Assembly (NCBI GenBank): GCA_020849855.1
Contig: JADZFO010000018.1
Location: 1-45,532, forward strand
Length of the DNA stretch: 45,532 nt
Direction of reading: 5' to 3'
DNA from: a bacterium
GTDB lineage: Bacteria > 4484-113 > JAFGCY01
In this document: one piece after another, positions 31,610 to 40,509 of the stretch
How positions within the stretch are numbered: position 1 is the stretch's first letter
Layout: each line of letters starts with the position of its first letter
Position numbers and translations under genes: made by a program
The notes under the pieces: model-generated
Told to the model about the DNA's origin: nothing
The model's input: the letters and a program-made list of their open reading frames with translations, nothing else
Databases searched by the model: none

Positions 31610-33100
31610 CTAGAAGTCGATCTCGACAATCGCGTACCCACCGCCGCAGGCCACCAGCTCTTCGATGCCCGGCGGGCGGTAGCCGTTCAGCGGGTCACCG
31701 GGCTGGGCCGCGCCTGCGCCGCCGGTGTCTATCCCGGCATCGCGGCGGGCGCTGTCAGCAGCGCTGCCCTGCGCAGCTGCAGCGGCATGCGCAGCGGAGC
31801 CGTCCGCGCCAGCGTCTTCGGCCCCGGCTTCAGAGCCGCCTTCCTCTTCGCCCGCGTCAGTCTCCGCGCTGTCATCAGCCCCTTCCTGCTCGCCGTTGTC
31901 TGCAGACGGCCCGTCGAGGCGCTCGGCGCGCTGGATGTCCGGCGGCACCTGTCGCGGCCCTGAGCCGAACTGGTTGGCGCCGGGCTGGTAAGGCAGGCTC
32001 TGGCCGTCGCGCTCCTCGCCGCCCGGCCGCTTGACCAGCAGCTTGGGCAGGCGCGGATCGCGGCCCTCGACCGGCTGGTCACTCTCGTCCAGCTCAACGA
32101 TGCTCTCGATGGGCTTCATGCCGGGAGGCGGCAGGAAGCTGAGTTTAAGCAGCAGGGGGTTGGCCGGGTCGTCATGGATCCAGTACTCCGCGAGGCCGAG
32201 GCTGTCGCGGCAGTAAAGCGCCGGCAGCATCACCCGCGCGCCGTTGACCACGCAGGGATAACGCGCGCCGCCGTCCACCAGCAGCAGCTTAGCCGCCTCG
32301 GGCGTGCCCGGGTCCGGGGGGGTGTCCATCTCAAAGCGCTGCCAGACCGCCTCGCCGCTTTGCTTGAGCTGGGCCAGCAGCGCCCGCGAGAGCCAGATGC
32401 CTGAGCCGCTGGCGCTCCAGGCCCCGTCGCCCCAGAAGAGCGGCGGCGATGCCATCGGCGCGCTGTCGAGACCGCTGAAGGCCAGGTTGCCGCGGCGGAT
32501 GCGCGTGTCTTCAACCTTGTAGCCAAAGTCCATCAGTCCCGGGGGGCGCTGGGCCTCGGGGTCGAGCACCGCGTCCGCCTGCTCCGGGCTTTCAGCGAGG
32601 GCCGGGACCGGCACAGGCAGGCCGGCCGCTGCCGCCGCGTCCGCGGCCTGCTTCTGCTCTTCCTCCAGGCGGGTCTGCTCCGCCAGGCTGGCCAGCCAGG
32701 AGCCGCCGCTCTTTTCGCGCGGGGAGAACTCCTTGACCTCGAAGAAGAGCTGGACCTGGCCACCCTCCGCCGCGAGCACGCGGGCGAAGAGCTCGCCATA
32801 GCCTTCCGGGTCGGGGTTGGGCACCAGGCCCAGGATGGTCGGCCGGATCACCATGCGCAGGTTCGGGCGTAGTGGGATCTGCAGCCCGCTGGCCGGGGCC
32901 CGGGGCGGCGGCGCCGCGGGCTTGTCCTGCTCCGGTGTCTGGGCCGGGGGCTGCGCCTGCTGCGTATCCTGGTCCTTGCTGCCGCTGTCTGTCTTGCCGC
33001 GGGGCTGGAAGGGCCCGGCAAGCGCGCAGGGAGTCTGCAGCAGCAAAGCGCCAAGCGCGAGCAGGGCTATAGAGATCACTCGGTCGTTGTTGTGCTGCAT
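31610..33100 (-). CDS. Secreted hypothetical protein with acidic C-terminal region
   Basis: 496 residues. Signal peptide at about 1-28 (ISIALLALGALLLQTPCALA), a Pro/Gln-rich linker, a folded middle (IRPTILGLVPNPDPEGYGELFARVLAAEGG, then DSLGLAEYWIHDDPANPLLLKLSFLPPPG), and an Ala/Glu/Asp-rich stretch at about 400-465 before the end GYAIVEIDF. The pattern LGLAEYWIH.DP..PLLLKLSF is like those of secreted beta-domain proteins, but no family is recognised. The start codon overlaps the stop of the DUF3084 gene (TAATG), so the two are translationally coupled. Confidence 0.75.
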   Translation of the reverse strand: MQHNNDRVISIALLALGALLLQTPCALAGPFQPRGKTDSGSKDQDTQQAQPPAQTPEQDKPAAPPPRAPASGLQIPLRPNLRMVIRPTILGLVPNPDPEGYGELFARVLAAEGGQVQLFFEVKEFSPREKSGGSWLASLAEQTRLEEEQKQAADAAAAAGLPVPVPALAESPEQADAVLDPEAQRPPGLMDFGYKVEDTRIRRGNLAFSGLDSAPMASPPLFWGDGAWSASGSGIWLSRALLAQLKQSGEAVWQRFEMDTPPDPGTPEAAKLLLVDGGARYPCVVNGARVMLPALYCRDSLGLAEYWIHDDPANPLLLKLSFLPPPGMKPIESIVELDESDQPVEGRDPRLPKLLVKRPGGEERDGQSLPYQPGANQFGSGPRQVPPDIQRAERLDGPSADNGEQEGADDSAETDAGEEEGGSEAGAEDAGADGSAAHAAAAAQGSAADSARRDAGIDTGGAGAAQPGDPLNGYRPPGIEELVACGGGYAIVEIDF

Positions 33101-34422
33101 TACTGCGCCTGGCCTTCGCCCTGAGCATCGGCCGGGGTTTCCACCGCCGAGGCATCCGTGGCAGCCCCTGGCGCGGCCAGCGAGGTGATATGGATCTCGC
33201 AGTCGGCCAGGCCGTCCAGCGCGCTCAGGTCATGCTTGGCCACGAACTGGATCTTGAAGGGCCGGGCGCGGCCGACGATGGTCTCCGCCGTGTCCACCAG
33301 GCGGGTCACGGGGTTCGGGAAGTCGTTGGTCCACAGCTCAGGCAGGAAGCCCTTGTCCAGGGCAGTGCGCAGCAGGGCATCCTGCAGGCTGACGGCGAAA
33401 TCGGCAAAGCTGTCGGCATCGAAGCTGGCGGCCACCGGGATCTGCCGGGCCGGGCCGCCGAAGACGCTCAGCTGCGCCTCGTTCACGCCGACGGTCACAT
33501 CCAGGATTACCGAGCCGGCCTTGGCCAGGGTGGAGAGGCTGTCGGCGGTGAAGGCCAGACGGGCGTCGTCACCCTCGAAGATATTGGCCTCAGAGTAGAT
33601 GACAAACATGGCGTTCTGGCCGCTGTAGGGGAAGCCGTTGATGAAGGCCTCGCCGGCGGCTTCAGAGCCCGGGGATATCTGCAGGCCGTACTGGTCCAGC
33701 AGGCGGCGCTGCACCGCGCTGATGCCATTTTGCACCAGCTCGTTGATGCGGCCCGCTTCTGCGGCGCTGACCTTGCCGTAGTAGAGGGGCTCGTCCTTGG
33801 CCAGGATCAGGCGGCGCTGCGCGGCACTCTGGTTCTCCTGCTGCTGGCTTTCCTTGATCCGGGTGTTGTACTCGGCCATGTCCTCAAAGATGCTTGAGAG
33901 GCGGCGCTGGTCCTGGATCTTCCTTTCGTTGGCGCGGATCTTCTTTTCCTGGCTGCGCAGCACGGCTTCCTTGTTGCTGAGCTGGCCGACGGTCGACTCC
34001 AGCTTGCCTTCGCTCTCCTGCAGCTTGCTGCCGAGCTCTTCGCTTTGCTGGGTCTTGGCGTCAAGTTCTGTGGCCAGGGCGTTGAGCTGGACCTGCTGGC
34101 CCTTGAGGCTCTCTTCGGCCAGGGCCAGCTGTTCTTCCTTTTCCTTGACCGTCTGCTCAAGCTGCACGGTGTTGCGCTTGATCTCGTCATAGCGCAGCAG
34201 GGCGTCCCGGAAATCGCGGCTTAGCAGCATGCCCACGCCAAAGGTGGCCAGGCTGATCAGCACGCCGGTGGTGATGGCGATCAGGGTGCTGACATCCCGC
34301 GGGCGCAGTTTGCCTAGGCGCAGCTTGCGCCGCGCGGCGCGGTGACCCATGCGGTCGCCGGCGGCCGCAACCAGGGCCGAGACGACCGTCAGGATCAGCA
34401 TAAAGAGCAGCAGTCTGGTCAT
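33100..34422 (-). CDS. DUF3084-family membrane protein
   Basis: 440 residues. Two N-terminal helices (3-20 and about 46-69) flank a basic loop (HRAARRKLRLGKLRPRDVSTLIAITTG), the DUF3084 signature. A long coiled coil follows (about 75-195, EQTVKEKEEQLALAEESLKG and on), then a beta-rich C-terminal domain (FVIYSEANIFEGDD, VILDVTVGVNEAQLSVFGG). The family is known in cyanobacteria and Deinococcus but has no defined function. Both ends overlap neighbouring genes (ATGA at 34419-34422 and TAATG at 33100), so this is a tightly coupled operon and the three proteins probably act together in the envelope. Confidence 0.85.
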   Translation of the reverse strand: MTRLLLFMLILTVVSALVAAAGDRMGHRAARRKLRLGKLRPRDVSTLIAITTGVLISLATFGVGMLLSRDFRDALLRYDEIKRNTVQLEQTVKEKEEQLALAEESLKGQQVQLNALATELDAKTQQSEELGSKLQESEGKLESTVGQLSNKEAVLRSQEKKIRANERKIQDQRRLSSIFEDMAEYNTRIKESQQQENQSAAQRRLILAKDEPLYYGKVSAAEAGRINELVQNGISAVQRRLLDQYGLQISPGSEAAGEAFINGFPYSGQNAMFVIYSEANIFEGDDARLAFTADSLSTLAKAGSVILDVTVGVNEAQLSVFGGPARQIPVAASFDADSFADFAVSLQDALLRTALDKGFLPELWTNDFPNPVTRLVDTAETIVGRARPFKIQFVAKHDLSALDGLADCEIHITSLAAPGAATDASAVETPADAQGEGQAQ

Positions 34423-36218
34423 GAGCTTCCTTCAGCAGCGGCGCTATCTGCCTGCCCCTCCGCAGCCCCCTTTGCAGGCTGCGCGGCCTCATCCGGCGCC
34501 GTCGCCTCAGCGTCCGCGGCTTCCTGCTCCTGCACTGCGAATTCCGGCAGCTCCACGCCATGCGCCAGCAGGTTGAGGGCGGCATAGCAGGCGGCCAAGC
34601 GCAGCACCGGGGGCTCGGAATCCGTCTGGACGATGCGCCGCGCTTCGGCGCCCAGGCGCGGCACCCGCAGTTCGGCCGCCGAGAACCAGGCCATCTGGCG
34701 CACGGGGTCGAGGGCGTCCTTTGTCAGCAGCTCCAGCAGCGCCACGAGCCTATTATCCTCTGCGCCAAGAGCGGAGGGATCCAGCAGCTTGAAGCGCTCA
34801 AGCTGGCGCGCCGTGTCCACGCGGTCGGCGCCGGCCTCGCTGCTGGCGCCCTTCTCATAAGTCTTCAGCAGCAGGGGGCTGGCGGCCTCGCGGGTCTGCA
34901 GGGCCATCCAGACCTGATGGCTGAAGCCGTCCCTTTCCAACGCGCTGTCCCAGGGCTCCGGGCGGCCGGCCAGCAGCTCGCCGAGGCGTGCATGCCAGGC
35001 CACGTTGGGGTCCGGCGCATCCACCAGGCGGCCGCGCAGCAGGTCAGCCTGCTCGCCGGGCAGGAAGGCCAGGGCATACATCGTGTAGAGGATCTCAAAG
35101 CTGGTCTGGCCGGACTTGGGGTCCACCTTGAGCTCTGCGTCGTCCTTTGCGGCGGCATCCTTTGCGGCCGGCTTGCCTTCAGCGGGTGTGTCCTCTGCGG
35201 ACTTGTCCTTGTCGCCGTCTTCGGCCGGTGCGGCAGCATCCTTTGAACTGGCGTCTTTCTTCTCCTCGGCGTCGAAGCCCTCGCCGTGCATGCCTTCGCC
35301 GTGGAAGGCCTCGCCCATGTTGCCGTGGGGCGACTTGGACTCCTTCTTCTCTTTCTTGCGGATCTCACCAGGCTGCGAGCTGAGGGCCTTGTCCGCCAGG
35401 TTGACCAGGGCGTTGGCCATCTTTCCGTCATTACTGATGCGGATGGCTTCACCGGCCGCGGACATCACGCGCAGCTCGCGGCTTTTCTCGCGCACGGCAT
35501 CGCCCAGCAGCTTGCGCCACTTCTGCGCATCCTTGGAGTCAGAGCCGGGCTTGCCCTGCAGCTCAAGGCGCAGCAGCCAGCCGGCGGCGCGCAGGGAGAT
35601 GTTCGGGTCGTCGGGCCATTCGCTGAGGACCGCCAGCCAGGGGCGGTCGTCCTCCTGCACCTCGCCCCATTCACGCAGCAGGTTCAGGCAGAGACTGGCC
35701 GCGGCGGGGCTCATCTGGCGGAAGTCCGCGCTGCGCAGCAGGCGGCGGCCGGCTTCAGTATTGAAGCGCAGGGCCTGCAGGGCGCCCCACTGCTGGCCGG
35801 CGAGGGCGGTCGCGATGGCGCTCTCGCCCTCCTCAGGCAGCAGGGCCAGCTGGGCCGCCAGCAGCTCGGCCGGCGGCTTGCCGGCGGCGGCGGCGTCCTC
35901 GTACTGCTTGCGGACCTTGGCGCTGATCTCTTCCTGCAGCGAGCCGGGCTGCGCCGGCTGGGGCCAGGGCAGCGAGGCGATCACGGACCAGGTGTTGGCC
36001 AGCGCGGGATAGCCCTGGGTGGGCCGGTCCAGCGCCGTGCTGATGAAGCTCAGTTCAGGCTCGGTATAGGGCAGAGGCGCGGCGCCCTGCACAAGCACAG
36101 CGCCCTCAGCCTGCGCGCCGGCCGACTTGCCGGTGCGGGCGCCGGAGCCGCTGCCGGAGCTGTTGCAGGCGGCCAGCGCAAGGAGGCAAAAGAGGACGAT
36201 ACTTGTCTTGATATGCAC
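34419..36218 (-). CDS. Lipoprotein, function unknown, first gene of the DUF3084 operon
   Basis: 599 residues from a GTG. Lipoprotein signal peptide VHIKTSIVLFCLLALAAC (lipobox LAAC), Gly/Ser-rich linker, alpha-helical body, a Lys/Asp/Glu/Ala-rich insert at about 275-375 (including GMHGEGFDAEEKKDASSKDA) and a second helical part with HEAT-like spacing (LRLAACYAALNLLAHG). The tail is acidic and Ala-rich. TATAAT lies six bases before the GTG, and the frame is open far upstream but overlaps carA there. It ends with an ATGA overlap on the DUF3084 gene. Confidence 0.75.
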   Translation of the reverse strand: MHIKTSIVLFCLLALAACNSSGSGSGARTGKSAGAQAEGAVLVQGAAPLPYTEPELSFISTALDRPTQGYPALANTWSVIASLPWPQPAQPGSLQEEISAKVRKQYEDAAAAGKPPAELLAAQLALLPEEGESAIATALAGQQWGALQALRFNTEAGRRLLRSADFRQMSPAAASLCLNLLREWGEVQEDDRPWLAVLSEWPDDPNISLRAAGWLLRLELQGKPGSDSKDAQKWRKLLGDAVREKSRELRVMSAAGEAIRISNDGKMANALVNLADKALSSQPGEIRKKEKKESKSPHGNMGEAFHGEGMHGEGFDAEEKKDASSKDAAAPAEDGDKDKSAEDTPAEGKPAAKDAAAKDDAELKVDPKSGQTSFEILYTMYALAFLPGEQADLLRGRLVDAPDPNVAWHARLGELLAGRPEPWDSALERDGFSHQVWMALQTREAASPLLLKTYEKGASSEAGADRVDTARQLERFKLLDPSALGAEDNRLVALLELLTKDALDPVRQMAWFSAAELRVPRLGAEARRIVQTDSEPPVLRLAACYAALNLLAHGVELPEFAVQEQEAADAEATAPDEAAQPAKGAAEGQADSAAAEGSS

Positions 36219-36224
36219 GGCGCG

Positions 36225-36230
36225 ATTATA
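36225..36230 (-). promoter_or_regulatory. -10 element of the lipoprotein-DUF3084 operon
   Basis: TATAAT on the minus strand, 6 nt before the GTG at 36218. It is back to back with the carA promoter: 42 bp separate the two hexamers. Confidence 0.65.
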
Positions 36231-36272
36231 GACGTGCCGGCCTGCGAATCGATGTAAGTTCCGCGCTGCGGG

Positions 36273-36278
36273 TAGAAT
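36273..36278 (+). promoter_or_regulatory. -10 element of carA
   Basis: TAGAAT, 9 nt before the ATG at 36288. There is no room for a pyrimidine-sensing leader. Confidence 0.6.
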
Positions 36279-36287
36279 ACGCGCGCC

Positions 36288-37730
36288 ATGCCCAGTTCCA
36301 CCCCCGCCCTGCTGGTGCTCAGTGACGGCTACAGCGCCAAAGGCAGGCTTGCCGGACAGCCCGGCAGCACCATTGGAAAGCTCGTTTTCAACACGGGTAT
36401 GACCGGCTATCAGGAAACCCTGACCGACCCGTCCTATGCCGGCGAGATCCTCGTTTTCACCTTTCCTCTGATCGGCATTTATGGCGTGACCTCCGCTGAT
36501 TACCAGAGCGAGAAGGTCCATGCCCGCGGCGTGGTGATCAGCGAACTTTCCGCCGGCAGCGACAACTGGCGCGCTGACCGCACCCTGACAGATATGCTGC
36601 TGCTGGAAGGCATCACAGGCATCCACGGCATCGACACCCGGCGCCTGACGCGGCACCTGCGCGACAACGGCGAGAAGCTGGGGATGATCACCACGGAGCA
36701 CAGCGAGGCCGAGGCCCTGGAGATCCTGCGCGGGCAGCCGGACTTCTCGGATCAGGACCTGGTGCCGGGCGTGAGCTGCCGCCAGAGCTATATGCTGCCG
36801 GCCGGGCTTCTGTACCGCCAGGGCTGGGAAGCCGGCCAGGGCGCGGAGATCGAGCGCCGGCGCGCCGGGCTGTTTGAAAGCGCCGGGGCCGCAGCGCCGC
36901 GCAGCAGCATCGCCCCGGCCACCGTGCAGGAGAAGCGCTTCACCGTGGCGGCCTATGACTTCGGCATCAAGCGCGGCATCCTGGACAACCTCAGCGGCCG
37001 CGGCTGCGAAGTGCATGTCTTCCCGGCCACCGCCAGCGCAGCGGAAGTGCTGGCCTGCCAGCCCGACGGCGTGTTTCTAAGCAACGGGCCCGGCGACCCC
37101 GCGCGGATGGACTATGTCCTGCCTGAGCTGCAGCGCCTTATCGCACTGGCCGGCGGGCAGGGCAGCGCGGCGGCGGATGAGCAATACCTGCGCCGCAGCG
37201 ACGGCAGCACAAGGCGCCTGCCGGTCTTTGGCATCTGCCTGGGCAACCAGCTTCTGGCCCGCGCGGCGGGCATCCCGACCTACCGCCTGAAGTTTGGCAA
37301 CCGCGGGGCCAACCACCCGGTGCTGGACCTGCAAAGCGGCCTGGTGAATATCTCCAGCCAGAACCACAGTTATGCGGTGGCCCTCAGCGGCGGACCGGCC
37401 GGACGCCCGGCGGCGGCGCCGGGGCCTGACGGCAGCCCCCAGGGCCGGCCACGCGGACCGCTGCCGGTGCGGGTCTGCGCGGCGGAGGAGGACCCGGCGG
37501 CCTGGGCTGAGGGCGGCTACCGTCCGGCGGGGCCCTATGCCCACCCGCTCAACCCGCAGATCCTGGTGACACACCTGAACGTGAACGACGGTTCCTGCGA
37601 GGGCCTGCGCTGGGCCGACCGCCCGGTCTTCTCCGTGCAGTACCACCCCGAGGGCTGCCCTGGCCCGCGCGATAACACATATCTGTTCGACGAGTTCATC
37701 GCGCTGATGGAGGCCGAGCAGGCGGGCTGA
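36288..37730 (+). CDS. carA: Carbamoyl-phosphate synthase small subunit
   Basis: 480 residues, about 100 more than the common form. CarA hydrolyses glutamine and passes ammonia to CarB for arginine and pyrimidine synthesis. N-terminal domain: FNTGMTGYQETLTDPSYAGE, RGVVISE, GIDTRRLTRHLRDNG. Glutaminase domain: VAAYDFGIKRGILDNL, LSNGPGDP, PVFGICLGNQLLA (Cys nucleophile; the usual His of GICLGHQ is Asn), FGNRGANHPV, SQNHSYAV, THLNVNDGSCEGL and VQYHPEGCPGPRDNTYLF with the catalytic His and Glu. The added length lies mostly between SYAVAL and ILVTHLNV, a Pro/Gly/Ala-rich stretch of about 55 residues. CarB is not adjacent. Confidence 0.93.
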   Translation: MPSSTPALLVLSDGYSAKGRLAGQPGSTIGKLVFNTGMTGYQETLTDPSYAGEILVFTFPLIGIYGVTSADYQSEKVHARGVVISELSAGSDNWRADRTLTDMLLLEGITGIHGIDTRRLTRHLRDNGEKLGMITTEHSEAEALEILRGQPDFSDQDLVPGVSCRQSYMLPAGLLYRQGWEAGQGAEIERRRAGLFESAGAAAPRSSIAPATVQEKRFTVAAYDFGIKRGILDNLSGRGCEVHVFPATASAAEVLACQPDGVFLSNGPGDPARMDYVLPELQRLIALAGGQGSAAADEQYLRRSDGSTRRLPVFGICLGNQLLARAAGIPTYRLKFGNRGANHPVLDLQSGLVNISSQNHSYAVALSGGPAGRPAAAPGPDGSPQGRPRGPLPVRVCAAEEDPAAWAEGGYRPAGPYAHPLNPQILVTHLNVNDGSCEGLRWADRPVFSVQYHPEGCPGPRDNTYLFDEFIALMEAEQAG

Positions 37731-37917
37731 TTGCCTGAGGGCCGTATGTCCGCTGGCTAACTGAGACGCAACCACAGCCCGGCCGCGGGGTCTGGCATGC
37801 ATGTCCCGAAGCTCTGCGCAGTGCCTGAAGCTCTGGCGCCGGATCAGCAGTGACCGGCAGTTCAGCAGGGCGCCGCGCACTGGACCGGGACCGCGATGCG
37901 CCTTGATTCGATACTCA

Positions 37918-38574
37918 ATGCCTGCAGGCCTTTGGATCCTGTGCCTCGCATTTTTGTGCGTGATGCAGCTTGCTGCCTGCGGCTCGGGCACATCCCCTGG
38001 CCGGCCGCCCGGCGGTGGACCGCCACAGATCAGCTACAGCCCTCCCATCACCCTGCCGCCGGCTGAGAGTTACCGCAACCTGGCCGCACCTGGGGCTTCC
38101 GCCGGCCGGCGCTGGCTGGATAACAGCTATGCCACCCTGCCGCAGAACGGCAACCCATTCCAGAACGACAGCCTGCGTGCCTGGGCCACCGAGATCCGCA
38201 CGCGGATCAATACGGCCCGCGGGGCCGCCGGCCTGCGCATGCTGCAGCACAGCCCCCTGCTGGAGCGCACGGCCCAGGCCCACGCCCGCGACATGGCCCT
38301 GCGCGACTACTTCAGCCACACCACGCCTGAGGGCCTGAGCATCTGGGACCGACTGGAGCTGGTGGGCGCCCCGGCTTACGGCGCCGGCGGCGAGACGAAT
38401 GCCCGCGGCCAGGAAAGCGCATCGGGTGTGGTCAGCGGCTGGCTCAGCTCAGCATCCCATCGCAGCATCTTGCTGAACCCGGAGCTGACGCATATCGGCG
38501 TGGGCGTCTACTTTGACCGCGCCGGGGGATCCGAGCCGATTCACGTCACCGCGCTGCTGCTTGAGTACCGCTGA
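37918..38574 (+). CDS. CAP/SCP-domain lipoprotein
   Basis: 218 residues from the ATG at 37918, chosen because it starts the signal peptide PAGLWILCLAFLCVMQLAAC (lipobox LAAC). A longer frame from 37801 is possible but less plausible. After a Pro-rich linker comes a CAP/SCP domain: INTARGAAGLRMLQHSPLLERTAQAHARDMALRDYFSHTTPEG, then GVVSGWLSSASHRSILLNPELTHIGVGVYFD. The His of FSH and the SASHR...HIGVG segment fit the family. Bacterial members are secreted and their activity is mostly unknown. Confidence 0.85.
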   Translation: MPAGLWILCLAFLCVMQLAACGSGTSPGRPPGGGPPQISYSPPITLPPAESYRNLAAPGASAGRRWLDNSYATLPQNGNPFQNDSLRAWATEIRTRINTARGAAGLRMLQHSPLLERTAQAHARDMALRDYFSHTTPEGLSIWDRLELVGAPAYGAGGETNARGQESASGVVSGWLSSASHRSILLNPELTHIGVGVYFDRAGGSEPIHVTALLLEYR

Positions 38575-38623
38575 TCCCGCGGCCCGCGGCACTGCCGGAT
38601 GCGGCGGAGCGCCGGGTTGCCGA

Positions 38624-38629
38624 TACAAT
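38624..38629 (+). promoter_or_regulatory. -10 element of metK
   Basis: TACAAT, 10 nt before the ATG at 38640. No room for a SAM riboswitch. Confidence 0.6.
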
Positions 38630-38639
38630 ACGCATCCCG

Positions 38640-39857
38640 ATGAGCGAATACCTCTTCAGCAGCGAAAGTGTTACCGAAGGCCACCCGGACAAGGTCTGCG
38701 ACCAGATCGCCGACGCGATCCTGGACGACATACTGGCGGCCGACCCGCAGGCCCGCGTGGCCTGCGAGGTGATGGCCAATACCGGCCTGGTCTTCATCTT
38801 CGGCGAGATCACCACGCGCCACTACTGCGACATGGAGGGGATCGCGCGCCAGGTGCTGCGGCGCATCGGCTACAGGCATCCGCTGGGCTTCGCCGCGGAC
38901 TCCTGCGCCGTGCTGACCGCGGTGAAGGAGCAGAGCTCCGACATTTCCGGCGCGGTGAACAGCTCGGTGGAGCAGCGCTCCGGCGCCGGCCTTGACCCCT
39001 TTGACGAGCAGGGCGCGGGCGACCAGGGCATTATGTTTGGCTATGCCTGCGGCGAGAGCGAGCCCTTCTTCCCCGGCACCTGGATGCCGCTGCCGATCCT
39101 GCTGGCCCACCGCCTGGCCATGCGCCTGGCACAGGTGCGCCATGAGGGCCGCCTGCCCCTGCTGGGGCCGGACGGAAAGACCCAGGTGACCCTGCGCTAT
39201 GCCGGCGGACGCCCGGCGGGGCTGCAGAGCGTGCTGATCAGCACGCAGCACAGCGCCGACTATGACTATGACCAGATGCGCCGCGACCTGCTGGGCGAGG
39301 TGCTGGTGCCGGTGCTGCCGGCGGCGCTGCTGCCCGGGGAGGACTGCGCGAAGCTGGACTTCCTTTGCAACCCCAGCGGCAAGTTCATCAAGGGCGGGCC
39401 GGAGGCCGACAGCGGGCTGACCGGCCGCAAGCTGATCGTGGATACCTACGGCGGCAGCGCGCGGCATGGCGGCGGCAGTTTCAGCGGCAAGGACCCCAGC
39501 AAGGTGGACCGCTCGGCGAACTACTTCGCGCGCTATGTGGCCAAGCAGCTGGTGGCCGCCGGCGCGGCCGAGCGCCTGGAGCTGCAGATCAGCTATGCCA
39601 TCGGCCGCGCGAGGCCGATGAGCTTCGCCGTCGAGTGCTTCGGCAGCAACCATGTGCCCTTGGAGAAGATCGTCAGCTTCCTTTCCTCCGGGGAGGTCTT
39701 CGACTTCCGCCCGCGGGCGATCATTGAGAAGCTGGAGCTGCTGAAGTGCGCCTACGGGCCGACGGCGAGCTATGGCCATTTCGGGCGCACGGACCTTGAG
39801 CTGCCCTGGGAGCGCCTGGACCGCGTGGATGCGGTGAAGCAGGCGCTGGGGCTGTAA
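38640..39857 (+). CDS. metK: S-adenosylmethionine synthase
   Basis: 405 residues, near the usual length. It makes SAM from methionine and ATP. Seen: SESVTEGHPDKVCDQIADAILD (ATP- and metal-binding start), GAGDQGIMFGYA (the GAGDQG hexapeptide), NPSGKFIKGGPEADSGLTGRK, and GGSARHGGGSFSGKDPSKVDRS (the HGGGxFSGKD loop). All key motifs are intact. It is cytosolic and expressed from its own leaderless promoter; neighbours are not pathway-related. Confidence 0.96.
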   Translation: MSEYLFSSESVTEGHPDKVCDQIADAILDDILAADPQARVACEVMANTGLVFIFGEITTRHYCDMEGIARQVLRRIGYRHPLGFAADSCAVLTAVKEQSSDISGAVNSSVEQRSGAGLDPFDEQGAGDQGIMFGYACGESEPFFPGTWMPLPILLAHRLAMRLAQVRHEGRLPLLGPDGKTQVTLRYAGGRPAGLQSVLISTQHSADYDYDQMRRDLLGEVLVPVLPAALLPGEDCAKLDFLCNPSGKFIKGGPEADSGLTGRKLIVDTYGGSARHGGGSFSGKDPSKVDRSANYFARYVAKQLVAAGAAERLELQISYAIGRARPMSFAVECFGSNHVPLEKIVSFLSSGEVFDFRPRAIIEKLELLKCAYGPTASYGHFGRTDLELPWERLDRVDAVKQALGL

Positions 39858-39903
39858 AGAAGCCGATCCAAGCGCAGTCAGGCCGATCCAACGCAGCCCA
39901 ACT

Positions 39904-40373
39904 GATCCAAACGCAGAGACAAAGAGAACGCAGAGTTTCGCTGAGGAGATCTATCTACAGCTTAGATCTGATCCGACGCTTGATCCTGACCCTGCGCAGC
40001 AGTTGTGAGGCAATTGGATACAGCACCTGTTCAGCCCCAACCCAGCTACCAACAGCCTGACGTCTTTGACTTGCGCCATTCGGAATTCCAGCGAACCGGC
40101 ATTGGCCGGTCCTGTCAGCTCGTGAGGTCAGTGCAATTGGTTCTAAAGATTGAAGGCAGTCAAAAGAGCTGTCCCGAAGGCCAAACTGAGCTGCGACCGG
40201 CAATTCCATTCAAGCAAAGGAACAAAGTCGAAGTCTTGGCCCATGCTTTCTTTGTTCAGTTTAATCATCTTCCCCAAACGCAGGCATCATGGGTCAGCAA
40301 GCAATGACGCATGCAGTTTGGGTAAATTAATCCTCTGCGAGACTCTGCGTTCTCCTTGTCTCTGCGTTGGATC
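39904..40373. repeat. Inverted ACGCAGAGAC arms enclosing a 383-bp spacer
   Basis: The left arm (39904-39947, GATCCAAACGCAGAGACAAA...) and the reverse complement of the right arm (40331-40373, GATCCAACGCAGAGACAAGG...) agree at about 40 of 44 positions. Two extra GATCCAA-CGCAG words precede the left arm. The spacer is AT-richer than the surroundings, contains a GAACAAAG/CTTTGTTC hairpin (40220-40258), and has no frame I recognise. It fills most of the 652-bp gap after metK. Confidence 0.75.
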
Positions 40374-40405
40374 AAATCCGGTTGCAGGTCACGCTCTGCT
40401 TAGGA

Positions 40406-40431
40406 CGGGTGGGGACAAGCCCCACCCCTAC
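40406..40431. repeat. TGTAGGGGC palindrome between metK and the WD40 gene
   Basis: GGTGGGGACAAGCCCCACC with the CCCTACA edge, next to the right arm of the 39904-40373 repeat. Confidence 0.75.
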
Positions 40432-40440
40432 AAAGACAAA

Positions 40441-40467
40441 GAAAAGGGCGGCCTTGCGGCCGCCCTT
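40441..40467 (-). terminator. Rho-independent terminator of the WD40 gene
   Basis: A 10-bp perfect stem (AAGGGCGGCC / GGCCGCCCTT, loop of 4). Read on the minus strand it is followed by TTCTTTGTCTTTG, a U-rich tail. It lies 40 bp after the stop of the WD40 gene. Confidence 0.8.
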
Positions 40468-40509
40468 GTTGTTTCGATTCAGCTCAGGCCTGCGCCTGAC
40501 TTCTCAAGC

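Noticed and set aside
36219..37016. N-terminal extension of the 34419 lipoprotein
   Set aside because: It would run antisense through carA; the GTG at 36218 gives a clean lipoprotein signal and a -10 at six bases.
38575..38639. SAM riboswitch before metK
   Set aside because: The -10 box lies 10 nt before the ATG, leaving no leader, and no riboswitch motif is seen.
39948..40330. Cargo gene in the repeat island after metK
   Set aside because: The frames of 84-100 codons on either strand show no ribosome site, promoter or family motif; I looked for the GxxExxY type without success.
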